Origin: JALJPB01 sp034111045
GTDB taxonomy: Bacteria; Pseudomonadota; Gammaproteobacteria; Enterobacterales; Alteromonadaceae
Assembly: GCA_034111045.1 (NCBI GenBank)
Contig: JAWUYA010000045.1
Span: 1-64,000, forward strand
DNA: 64,000 bases
Reading direction: 5' to 3'
Shown: positions 37,138 to 47,165 of the stretch, piece by piece
Layout of the letters: each line of letters opens with the position of its first letter
Numbering within the stretch: the stretch's first letter is position 1
Program-made: the position numbers and the translations under genes
The notes under the pieces: model-generated
Database searches by the model: none
What the model was told of the DNA's origin: nothing
Seen by the model: only the letters and a program-made list of their open reading frames with translations

Positions 37138-37197
37138 GCTTCCGTTCTCTTGTTGTTGGTTTTTCGTATATTCCAGTCAAGCAGACTGTTGGAATAG

Positions 37198-38037
37198 TTA
37201 CTTTAAATACACATTTCCCATGGTGTCCCACTGATAATCTTTTAATAACTGAACAATTTTACCTTCCATACGAGAAAGGTTTAAATAATGACGCAGTTTA
37301 GATTTAAAGGGTGCACCTGAAACCTTAGGTTGGTCGGGATCAATCTCCCAAGGGTGGAAATAAAAACTATAGGGTTGTTGTTCTGCTTTTAGATAATTAT
37401 CTATGCGCTGTTTCGATAGCCAATAAGGATATAAACGGAAATATCCACCGCCACCTATGCCGGTATTAACACTGTTTTTTCTTATCGTTGGCAGCGGAAT
37501 TTCAATAATTCCCTCTGGACGTTGGTACTTAAACCTCGGCCAAGTTGGCACACCATAAAGATCATGCTCAATAGGATAGGTACTTGAGCTATATTCAAAA
37601 CCTAAATCGACTAACACTTGATAAACCCAAGTATTGCCATCGTTCACTGAAAAACTGGGTGCGCGATAACCTTTAATTTTTTGACCTGAGATATCTTCAA
37701 GAATTTTTTTACTTTTAGCGACATCCTCACAAAATTGTGACTTTGTCATTTCAGTAGCTCTCTGATGAGAGTAACCATGACTAGCAAGTTCATGTCCTTG
37801 CTCAACAATCGCTTTGATCAGATCAGGACAACGTTCAGCCACCCAGCCCAAAGTAAAAAAAGTACTCTTCACATTGTACTCCGCAAACAATGCTAATAAG
37901 CGATAGGTGTTTGTCTCAACACGAAGCGACAAATTATCCCAATCACTTTTAGCGATAGTATTTTCAAATGCAGATACTTGGAAGTAATCCTCTACATCCA
38001 CGGTCATTACATTGTTGATTTTTTTATAATTAAGCAT
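37198..38037 (-). CDS. XrtA-associated polysaccharide deacetylase (TIGR03006)
   Basis: This 279-residue NodB-fold enzyme has MTVDVEDYFQVSAFE near 11-25 (catalytic Asp-Val-Glu-Asp), HGYSHQRATEMT near 87 and the substrate block IKGYRAPSFSVND near 119. The C-terminal DUF3473-like SFYFHPWEIDPDQP is typical of the exosortase A deacetylase family. It removes acetyl groups from amino sugars of the exopolysaccharide. The ATG overlaps the stop of the sugar transferase gene (TAATG), so translation is coupled. An internal Met11 is an alternative start. Confidence 0.92.
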   Translation of the reverse strand: MLNYKKINNVMTVDVEDYFQVSAFENTIAKSDWDNLSLRVETNTYRLLALFAEYNVKSTFFTLGWVAERCPDLIKAIVEQGHELASHGYSHQRATEMTKSQFCEDVAKSKKILEDISGQKIKGYRAPSFSVNDGNTWVYQVLVDLGFEYSSSTYPIEHDLYGVPTWPRFKYQRPEGIIEIPLPTIRKNSVNTGIGGGGYFRLYPYWLSKQRIDNYLKAEQQPYSFYFHPWEIDPDQPKVSGAPFKSKLRHYLNLSRMEGKIVQLLKDYQWDTMGNVYLK

Positions 38038-39440
38038 TAACGACCTTTGCCAAACAACACGATTTCTACTGTTCTAATTAAAATAAGAATATCAAGTCCA
38101 AAACTGCGGTGCTTAATGTAATATAAATCGTATTTGAGTTTTTCAAGTGAATCAGCTTTGGTGGCACCGTAGTGATACCTTAATTGTGCCCAACCTGTTA
38201 AGCCAGGTTTAACATTATGGCGCTCATTGAAATAAGGGATGAGCTTGATTAGTTGCTGAACAAACTCTGGGCGCTCAGGTCTTGGGCCAACAAACCCCAT
38301 ATGTCCTCTAATGACATTATAAATTTGTGGTAGCTCATCAATGCGGTATTTTCTTAGGACATGTCCAATTGTAGTTATACGGTTATCATTTACACTCGCC
38401 ATTTGCGCACCATTTTTTTCTGCATCTAAGCGCATACTTCGAAATTTAATGATATTAAAAGGTTCGCCATCAAGACCTATTCGTTGTTGAGTATAAAAAA
38501 CAGGTGCTGTTAATCCTTCATCGAGTTTTATTAACAGAGCCGTGACCAACATTATCGGCCAAGTGAGCATAAATAGCACAAAAGCCATGACTGCATTAAA
38601 AACCCAATCTAACGCATTTCTTAGGTAATTGGCCGATTCAAAGCCGTTAGAATAAATGATCCAGCTTGGGTAAATGAGGTCTACAGCGATTTGTCCTGTT
38701 TCTCTTTCAATGAAATCAAGAATTTCAGTAATTTCAATACCACGTATTTTACAAGCAAACAATTCATCTATTGGTAAGGTTTTTCGTCTTTCATCATTAG
38801 CAACTACAATCTCATTAATGTTATTTTCTCGTGCATAACTCACTAATGACTGAGTTAGCGTAATTTGCTTCTCATTAACAATACTATTATCAGAATCGCC
38901 TTGCATAATAACAAAACCATGAACAAAAAAGCGTTGCCGGTCGACACCTCTGCGCATTTTTTTTTCAATAATAGAAGACCGCTCACCGGCACCTAGCACT
39001 AAAACATTTCGTTTATTAAAACCAAAAAAATCAATTTGCAACGTCAAATAACGAAAAAAACCTGCAAGGAAAAAACTAAAAACAGCAGAGACCACTAATA
39101 CTTCAAGTACTATAGGCTGCTCACTGTAAAGAGAATTCAGTAAAGAAGTAATTGAAAAGCCAATAGTAATAGCCAGTAGCAAACGGTGAATAATCCCTCG
39201 AAAACTTTCTCTCAATTTAGAATTATAAAGACCAAGAGATAGAGAAGATAATTGAACAACAAGCGCAAAAATTAAAGTAAAAACCACTAAAATATCACTT
39301 GGAATGACATTGACTTCTACAAAATAAAGATAATTATTCGCATTTATTGCTAGCAATAATGCCCCAGAAAAAATTAGAAACTCAATGATCAGTAACGATT
39401 TTATTCCCGAAGATAAATCTTGAAACGCTGGGGTATGCAT
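38037..39440 (-). CDS. XrtA-associated initiating sugar transferase (TIGR03013, EpsB-like)
   Basis: This 467-residue bacterial sugar transferase starts the glycan by moving a sugar-phosphate to undecaprenyl phosphate. About four helices at the N-terminus are followed by a CoA-binding-like domain (NVLVLGAGERSS near 145), a fifth helix, and the catalytic C-terminal domain with TQQRIGLDGEPFNIIKFRSMR near 319-340 and the DELPQIYNVIRGHMGFVGPRPERPEF block near 372. It is the first gene of the leftward XrtA operon, divergent from the export gene at 39692. Confidence 0.93.
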   Translation of the reverse strand: MHTPAFQDLSSGIKSLLIIEFLIFSGALLLAINANNYLYFVEVNVIPSDILVVFTLIFALVVQLSSLSLGLYNSKLRESFRGIIHRLLLAITIGFSITSLLNSLYSEQPIVLEVLVVSAVFSFFLAGFFRYLTLQIDFFGFNKRNVLVLGAGERSSIIEKKMRRGVDRQRFFVHGFVIMQGDSDNSIVNEKQITLTQSLVSYARENNINEIVVANDERRKTLPIDELFACKIRGIEITEILDFIERETGQIAVDLIYPSWIIYSNGFESANYLRNALDWVFNAVMAFVLFMLTWPIMLVTALLIKLDEGLTAPVFYTQQRIGLDGEPFNIIKFRSMRLDAEKNGAQMASVNDNRITTIGHVLRKYRIDELPQIYNVIRGHMGFVGPRPERPEFVQQLIKLIPYFNERHNVKPGLTGWAQLRYHYGATKADSLEKLKYDLYYIKHRSFGLDILILIRTVEIVLFGKGR

Positions 39441-39638
39441 ATAATTAAAGGCTCCTTCCTCTTATGATTTTTTCTCAACGTTTTAGCACGACCATGACAA
39501 TAAAAGTACACAGCAACGAAACAGTACACCGTTAACACATTTTACTTTACTTACGGTTATAAAGAGATTGTAAGCATAAGATTAGCTGAGAATTTTCATA
39601 AGTAAAATATTGGCGAGATTTAAAAAAAGGACATACAA

Positions 39639-39667
39639 TTGATGTAATCAAAATAAGTGCAATAATA
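39639..39667 (+). promoter_or_regulatory. Possible sigma-70-type promoter for the rightward export operon
   Basis: TTGATG (39639-39644) and ATAATA (39662-39667) are separated by 17 bases, about 25 bp upstream of the export gene ATG, which has AAGG as ribosome site. Predicted by eye; the region is AT-rich, so chance matches are common. No sigma-54 GG/GC pair was seen in this intergenic region. Confidence 0.3.
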
Positions 39668-39691
39668 AATAATGCGAATTAAGGTACAACC

Positions 39692-40330
39692 ATGGAAAAA
39701 AATTTAGCTCATGCTTTTAAAATAGCAATAACATTATTATTTATTCAAATTTTTACGGCTTGTAACTCTCCTATTCCTTTAACAACGGCTACTATTCATT
39801 CATCAAATACTGCTGATATAAATGCTTATAAATACCTTATTGGGCCAGGTGATGTCCTCAATATTTTTGTTTGGCGTAACCCTGAAGTATCCGGTACATT
39901 TATTGTTCGTCCTGACGGCATGATAACCACCTCATTAGTTGAAGATATTATTGTGTCCGGTAAAACCCCAACAGCTTTGGCGCGGACAATTGAGGAAATT
40001 TTATCCACCTTTCTGCGTGACCCTGTTGTTACCGTGACCGTCAATACCTTTATCGGACCTTTTAGTGAACAAATACGAGTGATTGGTGAAGCTGTGGAAC
40101 CGCAAGCCATTAATTATACCCAGCATATGACACTGCTTGATGTAATGATTAAAGTGGGTGGTTTAACTGAGTTTGCTGATGGCAACGATGCGATTTTGGT
40201 TAGAGTAGAGGATAGTGAACAAAAGCAGTACACCATAGCGATTGATGAGTTATTAAAGGACGGTGATATTGGCGCTAATGTTGATATGTTACCTGGCGAT
40301 ATTATAATAATACCTGAAGCATGGTTTTAA
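39692..40330 (+). CDS. XrtA-associated polysaccharide export protein (Wza-like, TIGR03027)
   Basis: This 212-residue outer-membrane lipoprotein has a signal peptide ending at the lipobox FTAC (Cys at about residue 24). The Poly_export/SLBB region starts YLIGPGDVLNIFVWRNPEVSG near 48, with RVIGEAVEPQAINYTQHMTLLDV near 129. It is the short exosortase A form of the Wza/EpsA family and forms the outer-membrane export channel or its periplasmic part. It opens the rightward operon with the chain-length, kinase, beta-barrel and ATPase genes. Confidence 0.93.
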   Translation: MEKNLAHAFKIAITLLFIQIFTACNSPIPLTTATIHSSNTADINAYKYLIGPGDVLNIFVWRNPEVSGTFIVRPDGMITTSLVEDIIVSGKTPTALARTIEEILSTFLRDPVVTVTVNTFIGPFSEQIRVIGEAVEPQAINYTQHMTLLDVMIKVGGLTEFADGNDAILVRVEDSEQKQYTIAIDELLKDGDIGANVDMLPGDIIIIPEAWF

Positions 40331-40454
40331 ATATACGTTAGTTTTTGACAATTAAAAACACGTAAGTTGGGTGGCATAACATCAATAATCAGAGTAAAGA
40401 CAACTAAACCGTATAAATGGATGGATAAACATTAACGTAATTTAGAGGCAAGGA

Positions 40455-42053
40455 ATGCAAGAAGTACTTCAAGAAATACTCGATAATCTGAAGGGAATTT
40501 GGATAAAACGACGTTATATTATTATATCTACTTGGCTTATATGCCCATTAGGATGGTATGCAGTGTCTACTATGCCTGATGTTTATCAATCTACCGCCAG
40601 AGTATATGTTGATACTCAATCTCTGTTGCGTCCTTTGTTAAGGGGGGCCATTGTAGAAACAAATCCCAATACACAAATTCGTTTGATGGTAAGAACTTTA
40701 TTTGGCCGTAATAACCTTGAACGAATCTCCCGTATGGCAGATTTAGATGTACAAGCAAGAAACGGCAAAGAATATGAAGCAATCATAGCTCGTCTTAAGA
40801 GTAACATAAAAATATCCAGTGCTGGTCGAGAGAATATTTACACACTTTCATTCGAAGATAAAGACCCTGAAATGGCTCGACTTGTAGTGCATTCAACTTT
40901 AACGGTATTTACCGAAAACACTTTAGGCGAAAATCGGAGTGATTCTGACAGTGCTCAAAAATTTTTAGATACTCAAATTAAAGAATATGAGAGTCGACTA
41001 AGTGCCGATGAAGCCCGCTTAACCAATTTCAAACAAAAATATGGCGATGTATTATTAAGTGACTCCGGTGGTTTTTATAGCGCACTGAAGGTAGAGAAAA
41101 GTCGGTTAGAGCAAACCCTGTTGCAATTACAAGAAATAGAAACACGTTTAAACTCTGCTAAATCACAACTTTTAGGGGAGGAGCCTATATTCGGATTGTT
41201 TTCAAATAAAGTACAAAGCCAAAACTCTGTCACCACCTCCTATGACTCTAGAATTATTCAATTAGAAGAGCAATTAGATCGACTACAACTCAGGTATACA
41301 GATAAACACCCTGATGTTGTTACTTTAACAAGGCGTATAGACGGATTAAACGTAAAAAGAACGACTGAAATCAATTTATATTTTGAGTCAATGAAACCTT
41401 CTGATGTGGGTTCACAATCACACACTACTTCTATTGACAAAAACCCTGTTTACCAAGAAATGAAAATCCAGGTAAACAGTTTGGAGAATGAAGCCGCTTC
41501 GTTAACGGTTCGTGTAAACAACTATCAAGATCGCGTTAACTCACTAGAAAGTAAAGTGCACACCATGCCTGAAATAGAAGGAGAGTTAGTAGCCCTCAAT
41601 CGAGGCTATGGTATTACTAAGAAGAAGTATGAAGATTTATTAGCGCGTAAAGAAACAGCAATGCTGGCTCAACAAGCTGATGAAACAACTGATAGAATTG
41701 AGTTTAAGGTGATTGACCCACCTCGTGCAGCAACCAAACCAACAGGCCCTGCTCGTTTTGTTTTTTTTGCTGTAGTGACCGTTATTGGTCTTGGTCTTGG
41801 CATTGGCATCTCATTATTAACAAGTCAGTTAAACCCTATTGTTACCTCTGCAGCTCAATTATCAAAAGCAACGGGGATACCTGTATTTGGTGTGGTCTCC
41901 GCTAATGAAAACTTAGGACTTCAAAGTTGGAACAGAAAAAAAACCCTTATATTTATGCTATCAAATGCAATACTTTTATGCTTATTAATTATATTTATCA
42001 GTTATTTCTTATTTCCTGATGCCATTCAATCACCACTAAAAAGGATCTTTTAA
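40455..42053 (+). CDS. XrtA-associated polysaccharide chain-length protein (Wzz/PCP-like, TIGR03007)
   Basis: This 532-residue polysaccharide co-polymerase has one N-terminal membrane helix (after RRYIIISTWLICPLGW), a large periplasmic coiled-coil region (about 170-410), and a second helix after the Pro-rich motif DPPRAATKPTGPARF near 417, followed by a short third hydrophobic stretch at the C-terminus. It sets glycan length and works with the following tyrosine kinase; the split Wzc-type arrangement puts the kinase in a separate protein. It lies three bases upstream of the kinase gene. Confidence 0.93.
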   Translation: MQEVLQEILDNLKGIWIKRRYIIISTWLICPLGWYAVSTMPDVYQSTARVYVDTQSLLRPLLRGAIVETNPNTQIRLMVRTLFGRNNLERISRMADLDVQARNGKEYEAIIARLKSNIKISSAGRENIYTLSFEDKDPEMARLVVHSTLTVFTENTLGENRSDSDSAQKFLDTQIKEYESRLSADEARLTNFKQKYGDVLLSDSGGFYSALKVEKSRLEQTLLQLQEIETRLNSAKSQLLGEEPIFGLFSNKVQSQNSVTTSYDSRIIQLEEQLDRLQLRYTDKHPDVVTLTRRIDGLNVKRTTEINLYFESMKPSDVGSQSHTTSIDKNPVYQEMKIQVNSLENEAASLTVRVNNYQDRVNSLESKVHTMPEIEGELVALNRGYGITKKKYEDLLARKETAMLAQQADETTDRIEFKVIDPPRAATKPTGPARFVFFAVVTVIGLGLGIGISLLTSQLNPIVTSAAQLSKATGIPVFGVVSANENLGLQSWNRKKTLIFMLSNAILLCLLIIFISYFLFPDAIQSPLKRIF

Positions 42054-42055
42054 TC

Positions 42056-42979
42056 GTGACCACTATTGAAAAAGCATTGGCTAAACAAAAAAAACAAAAT
42101 GATACACTTAATAGCAATGTAGAATCGAGTAAAATAGCTTCTGCTGGCGTTATTATTGAGAACCATATCGCAACGTCAAGCCCCTTCACTCTTTTAGGCG
42201 AGAAACAAAACGATGTAAGTACTTCTTTACCCTCAACCTCTAAAATGATCACTCTCAATGGTGAGCGACTGGCTGAACGTGGTTTTATTTATGGTATTAA
42301 TAGTACTCATCATATCCAAGAACAATTCCGCCATATTAAACGCAAACTACTTAACAATGCATTTGGCCCCGCGGCCAAAACATTAAGTCAAAGTAATTTG
42401 GTTATGGTCACTAGTACCAATCCTAACGAAGGTAAAACTTATATTTCCATCAATTTGGCCTTAAGTATCGCTTTAGAACAGGACAAAACAGTATTGTTAA
42501 TAGATGCCGACGTTTTAAGGCCGAGTTTGCACCGTGAGTTAGAGTTTGAAAGTTCAGAAGGTTTACTTGAATACCTTTTATCTGAAGTTGATGACTTATC
42601 AGACATTATTTACAGCACTAATTTAAATAACTTAAAAATTATTCCAGCAGGAAAACCCCATTATTTAACCAATGAACTCCTAGCCAGTAATCGTATGGAA
42701 CTTCTAGCCAAAGAATTAGCTGAACGTTACCCCGATCGCATCGTTATTTTTGATTGCCCCCCCATTTTAGGTGTTACTGAAACGCCTGTATTATCAAATT
42801 TAGTTGGGCAAGCGATCATAGTAGTAGAAGAATCAAAAACTAAGCTCGATGAAGTTAAAAAAGCATCGAGTCTATTAAACGAAGACATCGCTGTTGGTTT
42901 TGTAATGAATAAAACAATCAATACTAAAAAGGATGGCTATGGCTATTATGGCTATGGATACGGTAAAAACAATCTATAA
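42056..42979 (+). CDS. XrtA-associated tyrosine autokinase (BY-kinase, TIGR03018)
   Basis: This 307-residue cytoplasmic kinase regulates polysaccharide polymerisation with the chain-length protein. Walker A is VTSTNPNEGKTYISI near 118-132, Walker A' is LLIDADVLRPS near 147 and Walker B is IVIFDCPPILG near 225. The Tyr/Gly-rich tail GYYGYGYGKNNL holds the autophosphorylation sites. It starts with GTG at 42056. The repetitive TATGGCTA-type codons of the tail also contain the likely start of the next gene, so the two overlap by about 26-47 bp. A C7 run (42757-42763) encodes the Pro-Pro of Walker B. Confidence 0.93.
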   Translation: MTTIEKALAKQKKQNDTLNSNVESSKIASAGVIIENHIATSSPFTLLGEKQNDVSTSLPSTSKMITLNGERLAERGFIYGINSTHHIQEQFRHIKRKLLNNAFGPAAKTLSQSNLVMVTSTNPNEGKTYISINLALSIALEQDKTVLLIDADVLRPSLHRELEFESSEGLLEYLLSEVDDLSDIIYSTNLNNLKIIPAGKPHYLTNELLASNRMELLAKELAERYPDRIVIFDCPPILGVTETPVLSNLVGQAIIVVEESKTKLDEVKKASSLLNEDIAVGFVMNKTINTKKDGYGYYGYGYGKNNL

Positions 42980-44552
42980 AAGCTTGTTGGTCGTTACTTT
43001 GATGCTTTTAACATCACTTGTACACAGTGGAGAATGGACTGTGAAACCTAACTTAGGATTAGAAGAAACATACACAGACAATGTAAAATTAACATCAATA
43101 GAGGCTACTTCTACTTTTGTTGGTCAGCTCATTGCTGGGCTTGATATTAATTATGAATCAAGTTTAGCTGAACTGACATTTTCCGGCACCCAAGGTTATG
43201 CCCTGTACAGCTATGACAGTAAATCTAATGATGACTATCGCACATTACAAGCTCAGGGGTCATTAGCTCTTTGGAGTAAAAAATTAACACTTATTGCCGA
43301 TGCTAATATTTCAAATGTTAGCCGAAATAAAGCAAATAATAGCTTCGCAGATATCATCACAGGCGATACTGTAGAGTCAGCCAATTATTCTTCTGGTTTA
43401 GCCTTTAATGTAGGTAATATTCACTATTCAGTGCAGTCTTCGCTTATATACAACACCTTAAGAGCACAAGATAATATCGGTGAAAGTGATGGTTATACAG
43501 CAATTTTAAATAGTGCTAGTACTAATGCAGCTCGCCACCTTTATTGGCAGCTCAATAGTAGTTATGCTAAACGCACACAAAAAAATCACACTAATAGCAA
43601 TCCTAACGTAACCAACGAGGCTGAGAAGTATGCTTTAAATTTTTTAATTGGTGCTATAACGCCTATTCATCTTAATCCTTTTGTTCGTTTTTATGATGAA
43701 AATGTAGAAGGTAATACCGTACAAAATATGTATAAGATATCATCTTGGGGCGCAGGGACGAGATGGCTCGCTTCTGAACATGTTATTCTTGACTTATCGT
43801 ACAATTTTATCACCGACAAGGCCGTCAATGATGATTATTTGGCGGGGTCAATTGATTGGCAACCGTCAGGTAAAACGTCACTTAAAGCCAGTTTTAGTCA
43901 ACGTTTTTTTGGTAACTCTTATCGCTTAAATTTTCAACATAGAACTCGACGTTTAACCAATAATATTTCATATAATGAATCGTTAGAAGTTTTCGATCGC
44001 AGTAACTATCAAGATGTCCCTTTAGGCAGTTACTGGTGCTCATCAGAAAATTTCACTGGCAATATAGAGCAATGTTTTCAGGAAGACAATCCTCAAGATC
44101 CCCAGATTTATGACCTATTGATTCCTTTTTCCAGCATAGAATTAATTGAGAGCAATGAATTTTTTCTTCACAAGAAGTTATTTTGGTCATCAAAATTACA
44201 ACTGTCTCGCAGCGCTTTTACTTTCAAAGTCGAGGCAAGTCAAAGTGAAGGTTTAGAAAGCGGTATTGTTGATGATAATGTTGATCTTGAACTCTCTTTT
44301 TCTAGACAAACAAGTGTCAGGGGTGAACTTTCCATTTCCAGCACGTTTAGGCATTCGTTATTTGATAAAACCAATCCCAAAGGTACTAGACAAGATGATT
44401 ATTATCGTACGATCTCGTCAACTTATTCATTAGCACTCGCTTCTACTTTATCTTCTCACTTTACATTACGATATATAAATCGCACTTCAAATATAGACAG
44501 ATATGTCTACGATGAAGTGCGAGCCGTCATTAATATAACGAAAGATTTTTAA
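42954..44552 (+). CDS. XrtA-associated outer-membrane beta-barrel protein (TIGR03016)
   Basis: This protein of about 530 residues has a signal peptide (YKSLLVVTLMLLTSLVHSGEW) and then long stretches of alternating aromatic and hydrophobic residues (for example RLNFQHRTRRLTNNISYNES) ending in a terminal Phe, as in beta-barrels. It matches the exosortase A outer-membrane family TIGR03016. It probably forms the outer-membrane pore for the polysaccharide or surface protein. The ATG at 42954 gives a normal signal peptide; a longer frame from 42933 adds MAMAIMA with no spaced ribosome site. It overlaps the kinase tail. Confidence 0.88.
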   Translation: MDTVKTIYKSLLVVTLMLLTSLVHSGEWTVKPNLGLEETYTDNVKLTSIEATSTFVGQLIAGLDINYESSLAELTFSGTQGYALYSYDSKSNDDYRTLQAQGSLALWSKKLTLIADANISNVSRNKANNSFADIITGDTVESANYSSGLAFNVGNIHYSVQSSLIYNTLRAQDNIGESDGYTAILNSASTNAARHLYWQLNSSYAKRTQKNHTNSNPNVTNEAEKYALNFLIGAITPIHLNPFVRFYDENVEGNTVQNMYKISSWGAGTRWLASEHVILDLSYNFITDKAVNDDYLAGSIDWQPSGKTSLKASFSQRFFGNSYRLNFQHRTRRLTNNISYNESLEVFDRSNYQDVPLGSYWCSSENFTGNIEQCFQEDNPQDPQIYDLLIPFSSIELIESNEFFLHKKLFWSSKLQLSRSAFTFKVEASQSEGLESGIVDDNVDLELSFSRQTSVRGELSISSTFRHSLFDKTNPKGTRQDDYYRTISSTYSLALASTLSSHFTLRYINRTSNIDRYVYDEVRAVINITKDF

Positions 44553-44553
44553 C

Positions 44554-45582
44554 ATGTATAAAAGTTATTATGGATTCACCGAAAGACCCTTTCAATTAAG
44601 CCCAGACCCTCGTTTTTTCTTTGCTACCAAGCATCATCAGCGTGCCCTGTCTTATTTACAATATGGCCTTGACCAAGGTGAGGGCTTTATTGTTATAACT
44701 GGCCCTATAGGCACAGGAAAAACCACTATTGCTCGTAACCTACTCAGTAGTATAGGTGATAATAATATTGTTGCTGCTCAACTCGTTACCACAAAACTAT
44801 CACCGCATGAACTATTAGAACTTGTGGCATCGGAATTTAAAATCCCCTATACAGGTAATAGTAAAGCCGAACTCCTTCACAGTATTGAAAACTACCTTAT
44901 CTCACTGCATCGACAAGGTAAACGAGCCTTATTATTAGTTGATGAAGCGCAAAACTTGCCTATTGAGACTGTCGAAGAATTACGCATGTTGTCTAACTTT
45001 CAATTAGAAAATAAACCATTAATTCAAAGTTTTTTATTAGGTCAAGAAGAACTAAAAGATATTATTCAAGCCCCCAACATGGAGCAATTTAGACAAAGAA
45101 TTATCGCTTCTACACACTTAAAGCCCTTATCTGTAGCTGAAGTTGAGCACTATATATCACACCGACTAAATCAAGCAGGATGCGCGAAAAACAACCTTTT
45201 TGTTAATGGTTCATTTGACTTGATTCATCAAAAAACGTTAGGTGTGCCTAGAAAAATTAATATATTTGTTGATCGTATTTTATTGTTTGGTTTTTTAGAA
45301 GAGTTGTCAGAAATCACCATAGAAGCAATAAATAATGTTGCTGAAGAAATGGAAACTGAGCTAACGGGATCTTTACATAAGGAAAAACCATCAAATACTC
45401 AAAACCGTCCAGAAGCATTAATATCAAGCCAAAGCATTGAAAATATAAGAGAAACATTAAGAGAGGTAGAAGAGGTATTAGAAACTTCAATCAAACAAAA
45501 AATTAAAATGACTAAATATATCGATAAACTACTTAAACAAAAAAACCGAGCATTTTCCCAGTCTCAAATTAAAGACACTTAG
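44554..45582 (+). CDS. XrtA-associated AAA ATPase (TIGR03015, ExeA-like)
   Basis: This 342-residue ATPase resembles ExeA/GspA. It starts with YYGFTERPFQLSPDPRFFF, typical of the exosortase A ATPase family. Walker A is ITGPIGTGKTTIARN at about 48-62, Walker B ALLLVDEAQNLP near 129, followed by sensor motifs and a helical C-terminal tail of about 70 charged residues. It may energise assembly of the export machinery. It begins one base after the stop of the beta-barrel gene and ends the rightward operon, converging on prsR. Confidence 0.93.
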   Translation: MYKSYYGFTERPFQLSPDPRFFFATKHHQRALSYLQYGLDQGEGFIVITGPIGTGKTTIARNLLSSIGDNNIVAAQLVTTKLSPHELLELVASEFKIPYTGNSKAELLHSIENYLISLHRQGKRALLLVDEAQNLPIETVEELRMLSNFQLENKPLIQSFLLGQEELKDIIQAPNMEQFRQRIIASTHLKPLSVAEVEHYISHRLNQAGCAKNNLFVNGSFDLIHQKTLGVPRKINIFVDRILLFGFLEELSEITIEAINNVAEEMETELTGSLHKEKPSNTQNRPEALISSQSIENIRETLREVEEVLETSIKQKIKMTKYIDKLLKQKNRAFSQSQIKDT

Positions 45583-45735
45583 CATGATCTAAACAAAAAC
45601 CAAGGACAATATCACCCTAAAGTGAAGGAATTATCCTCCACTAACAACATTGTAATAAGGCTTTAAAACGTTGACGTTGACCGGCTTTAGAAAATATCAA
45701 TATTCTAGACTTTACACCTAATAAATAACTTTCAA

Positions 45736-47091
45736 TTAAGTATTTATATTCATATGATATTTTTCAATCAAGCTATAAAGTGTTGGTCGTGTAATACCCA
45801 ACAATCCTGCCGTTTTAGACATATTCCCTTCTGTAAGAGCATACGCCTTTTGGATTGCGGAAGTTTCAGCCTCCTCCCGGATAATCCGCAGGTTTAAAGA
45901 AAGTTGAAACTCTGAACTTTCAGCATCAAAGAAACCTAAGTCACAAGCTGTAACTTGGGTTGTCATACTCATAATGACTGACGACTTAACTTTATTTTGT
46001 AACTCGCGAATATTTCCAGGCCATTGATGCGTTTTTATTGCATTTAAGGCTTCTTCAGAAAATGATTTGGCACTTCGTTTATATTCAGAAGCATATTGCT
46101 GCAAAAAGAACTGAGCCAAAATTAACACATCTTCTTCGCGCTCTCTTAATGGTGGAATGTTGAGTGTAATTTCACTAATGCGATAAAACAGATCTTCTCT
46201 AAATTGTTTATCAGCAACCATACCTTCTAAATTTTGGTTTGTTGCGCAGACCACTCGAACATCAACAGAGATTTCCTGTCTCCCCCCTAACCTTTCTATC
46301 ACTTTTTCTTGTAAAAAACGTAACAGCTTAGCTTGTAGGTTAAAAGGCATATCACCTATTTCGTCCAGGAATAATGTACCGCCTTGGGCGCATTCAATTT
46401 TACCTATGGTTGTTTTATGCGCCCCAGTAAATGCCCCTTTTTCAAAGCCAAACAATTCGCTTTCTAATAAGGACTCTGGAATTGAGGCACAGTTAATTGC
46501 AATAAAAGGCTTGTCTTTACGATTACTTAATTGGTGAATAGCTTTTGCTGTGACTTCTTTACCAGTGCCGCTCTCTCCTAGTAACAAGGCAGTAATATTA
46601 GTTGGTGCAATACGTTGCAACATCATTTTCATTCTTTCAATACTAGCGCTATTACCAATAATTCCGGTGTCGGAGCCGACTGCTGACTTCATATTGCGAT
46701 TATCAATTTCAATATTAGCGAGACTAAAAGCACGCGATACGATGATATTTATAACATCTGAGTCGACCGGTTTTTGATAGAAATCATAGGCACCCATCTC
46801 GATAGCTTTGAGGGCATTAGTTCGGTCATCATTGCCGGTAATAACGATAACTTTAGTGTATGGGGCAATAGTCAGTATTTCTTTTATGACGGCGACGCCT
46901 TCAGTGGCGTTTGCTTCATCAGGGGGAAGGCCTAAATCTAAAGCAACGACTTTAGGCTCAAAACGTCTAACAGCTGCAATTGCAGTTTCTCGAGTAGCAG
47001 CTAACACCACATCATAATCAGCTAAACTCCATTTTAATTGCTTTTGAATACCTAAATCATCATCAACAATGAGTAATTTTTCCATTAACAT
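45736..47091 (-). CDS. prsR: PrsR: sigma-54-dependent response regulator of the PEP-CTERM system
   Basis: This 451-residue AtoC/NtrC-type regulator has a receiver domain with phospho-acceptor Asp52 (VVALDLGLPP). The sigma-54 AAA domain has Walker A LLGESGTGKEVTA near 170, GAFTGA near 222 and LFLDEIGDMPF near 241. A Fis-type helix-turn-helix lies at the C-terminus (ALTEGNMSKTAGLLGITRPTLYSLI). It activates RpoN promoters of PEP-CTERM genes in response to PrsK. It is preceded by a start-proximal AAGGA and lies 74 bp downstream of prsK. Confidence 0.93.
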   Translation of the reverse strand: MLMEKLLIVDDDLGIQKQLKWSLADYDVVLAATRETAIAAVRRFEPKVVALDLGLPPDEANATEGVAVIKEILTIAPYTKVIVITGNDDRTNALKAIEMGAYDFYQKPVDSDVINIIVSRAFSLANIEIDNRNMKSAVGSDTGIIGNSASIERMKMMLQRIAPTNITALLLGESGTGKEVTAKAIHQLSNRKDKPFIAINCASIPESLLESELFGFEKGAFTGAHKTTIGKIECAQGGTLFLDEIGDMPFNLQAKLLRFLQEKVIERLGGRQEISVDVRVVCATNQNLEGMVADKQFREDLFYRISEITLNIPPLREREEDVLILAQFFLQQYASEYKRSAKSFSEEALNAIKTHQWPGNIRELQNKVKSSVIMSMTTQVTACDLGFFDAESSEFQLSLNLRIIREEAETSAIQKAYALTEGNMSKTAGLLGITRPTLYSLIEKYHMNINT

Positions 47092-47165
47092 TCCAATCCT
47101 TAAGCTGTTGCTTTAACTCTAGAAACTTATCTTTAGTGCGCCATGATAAACCCTAAATTAAAAAG

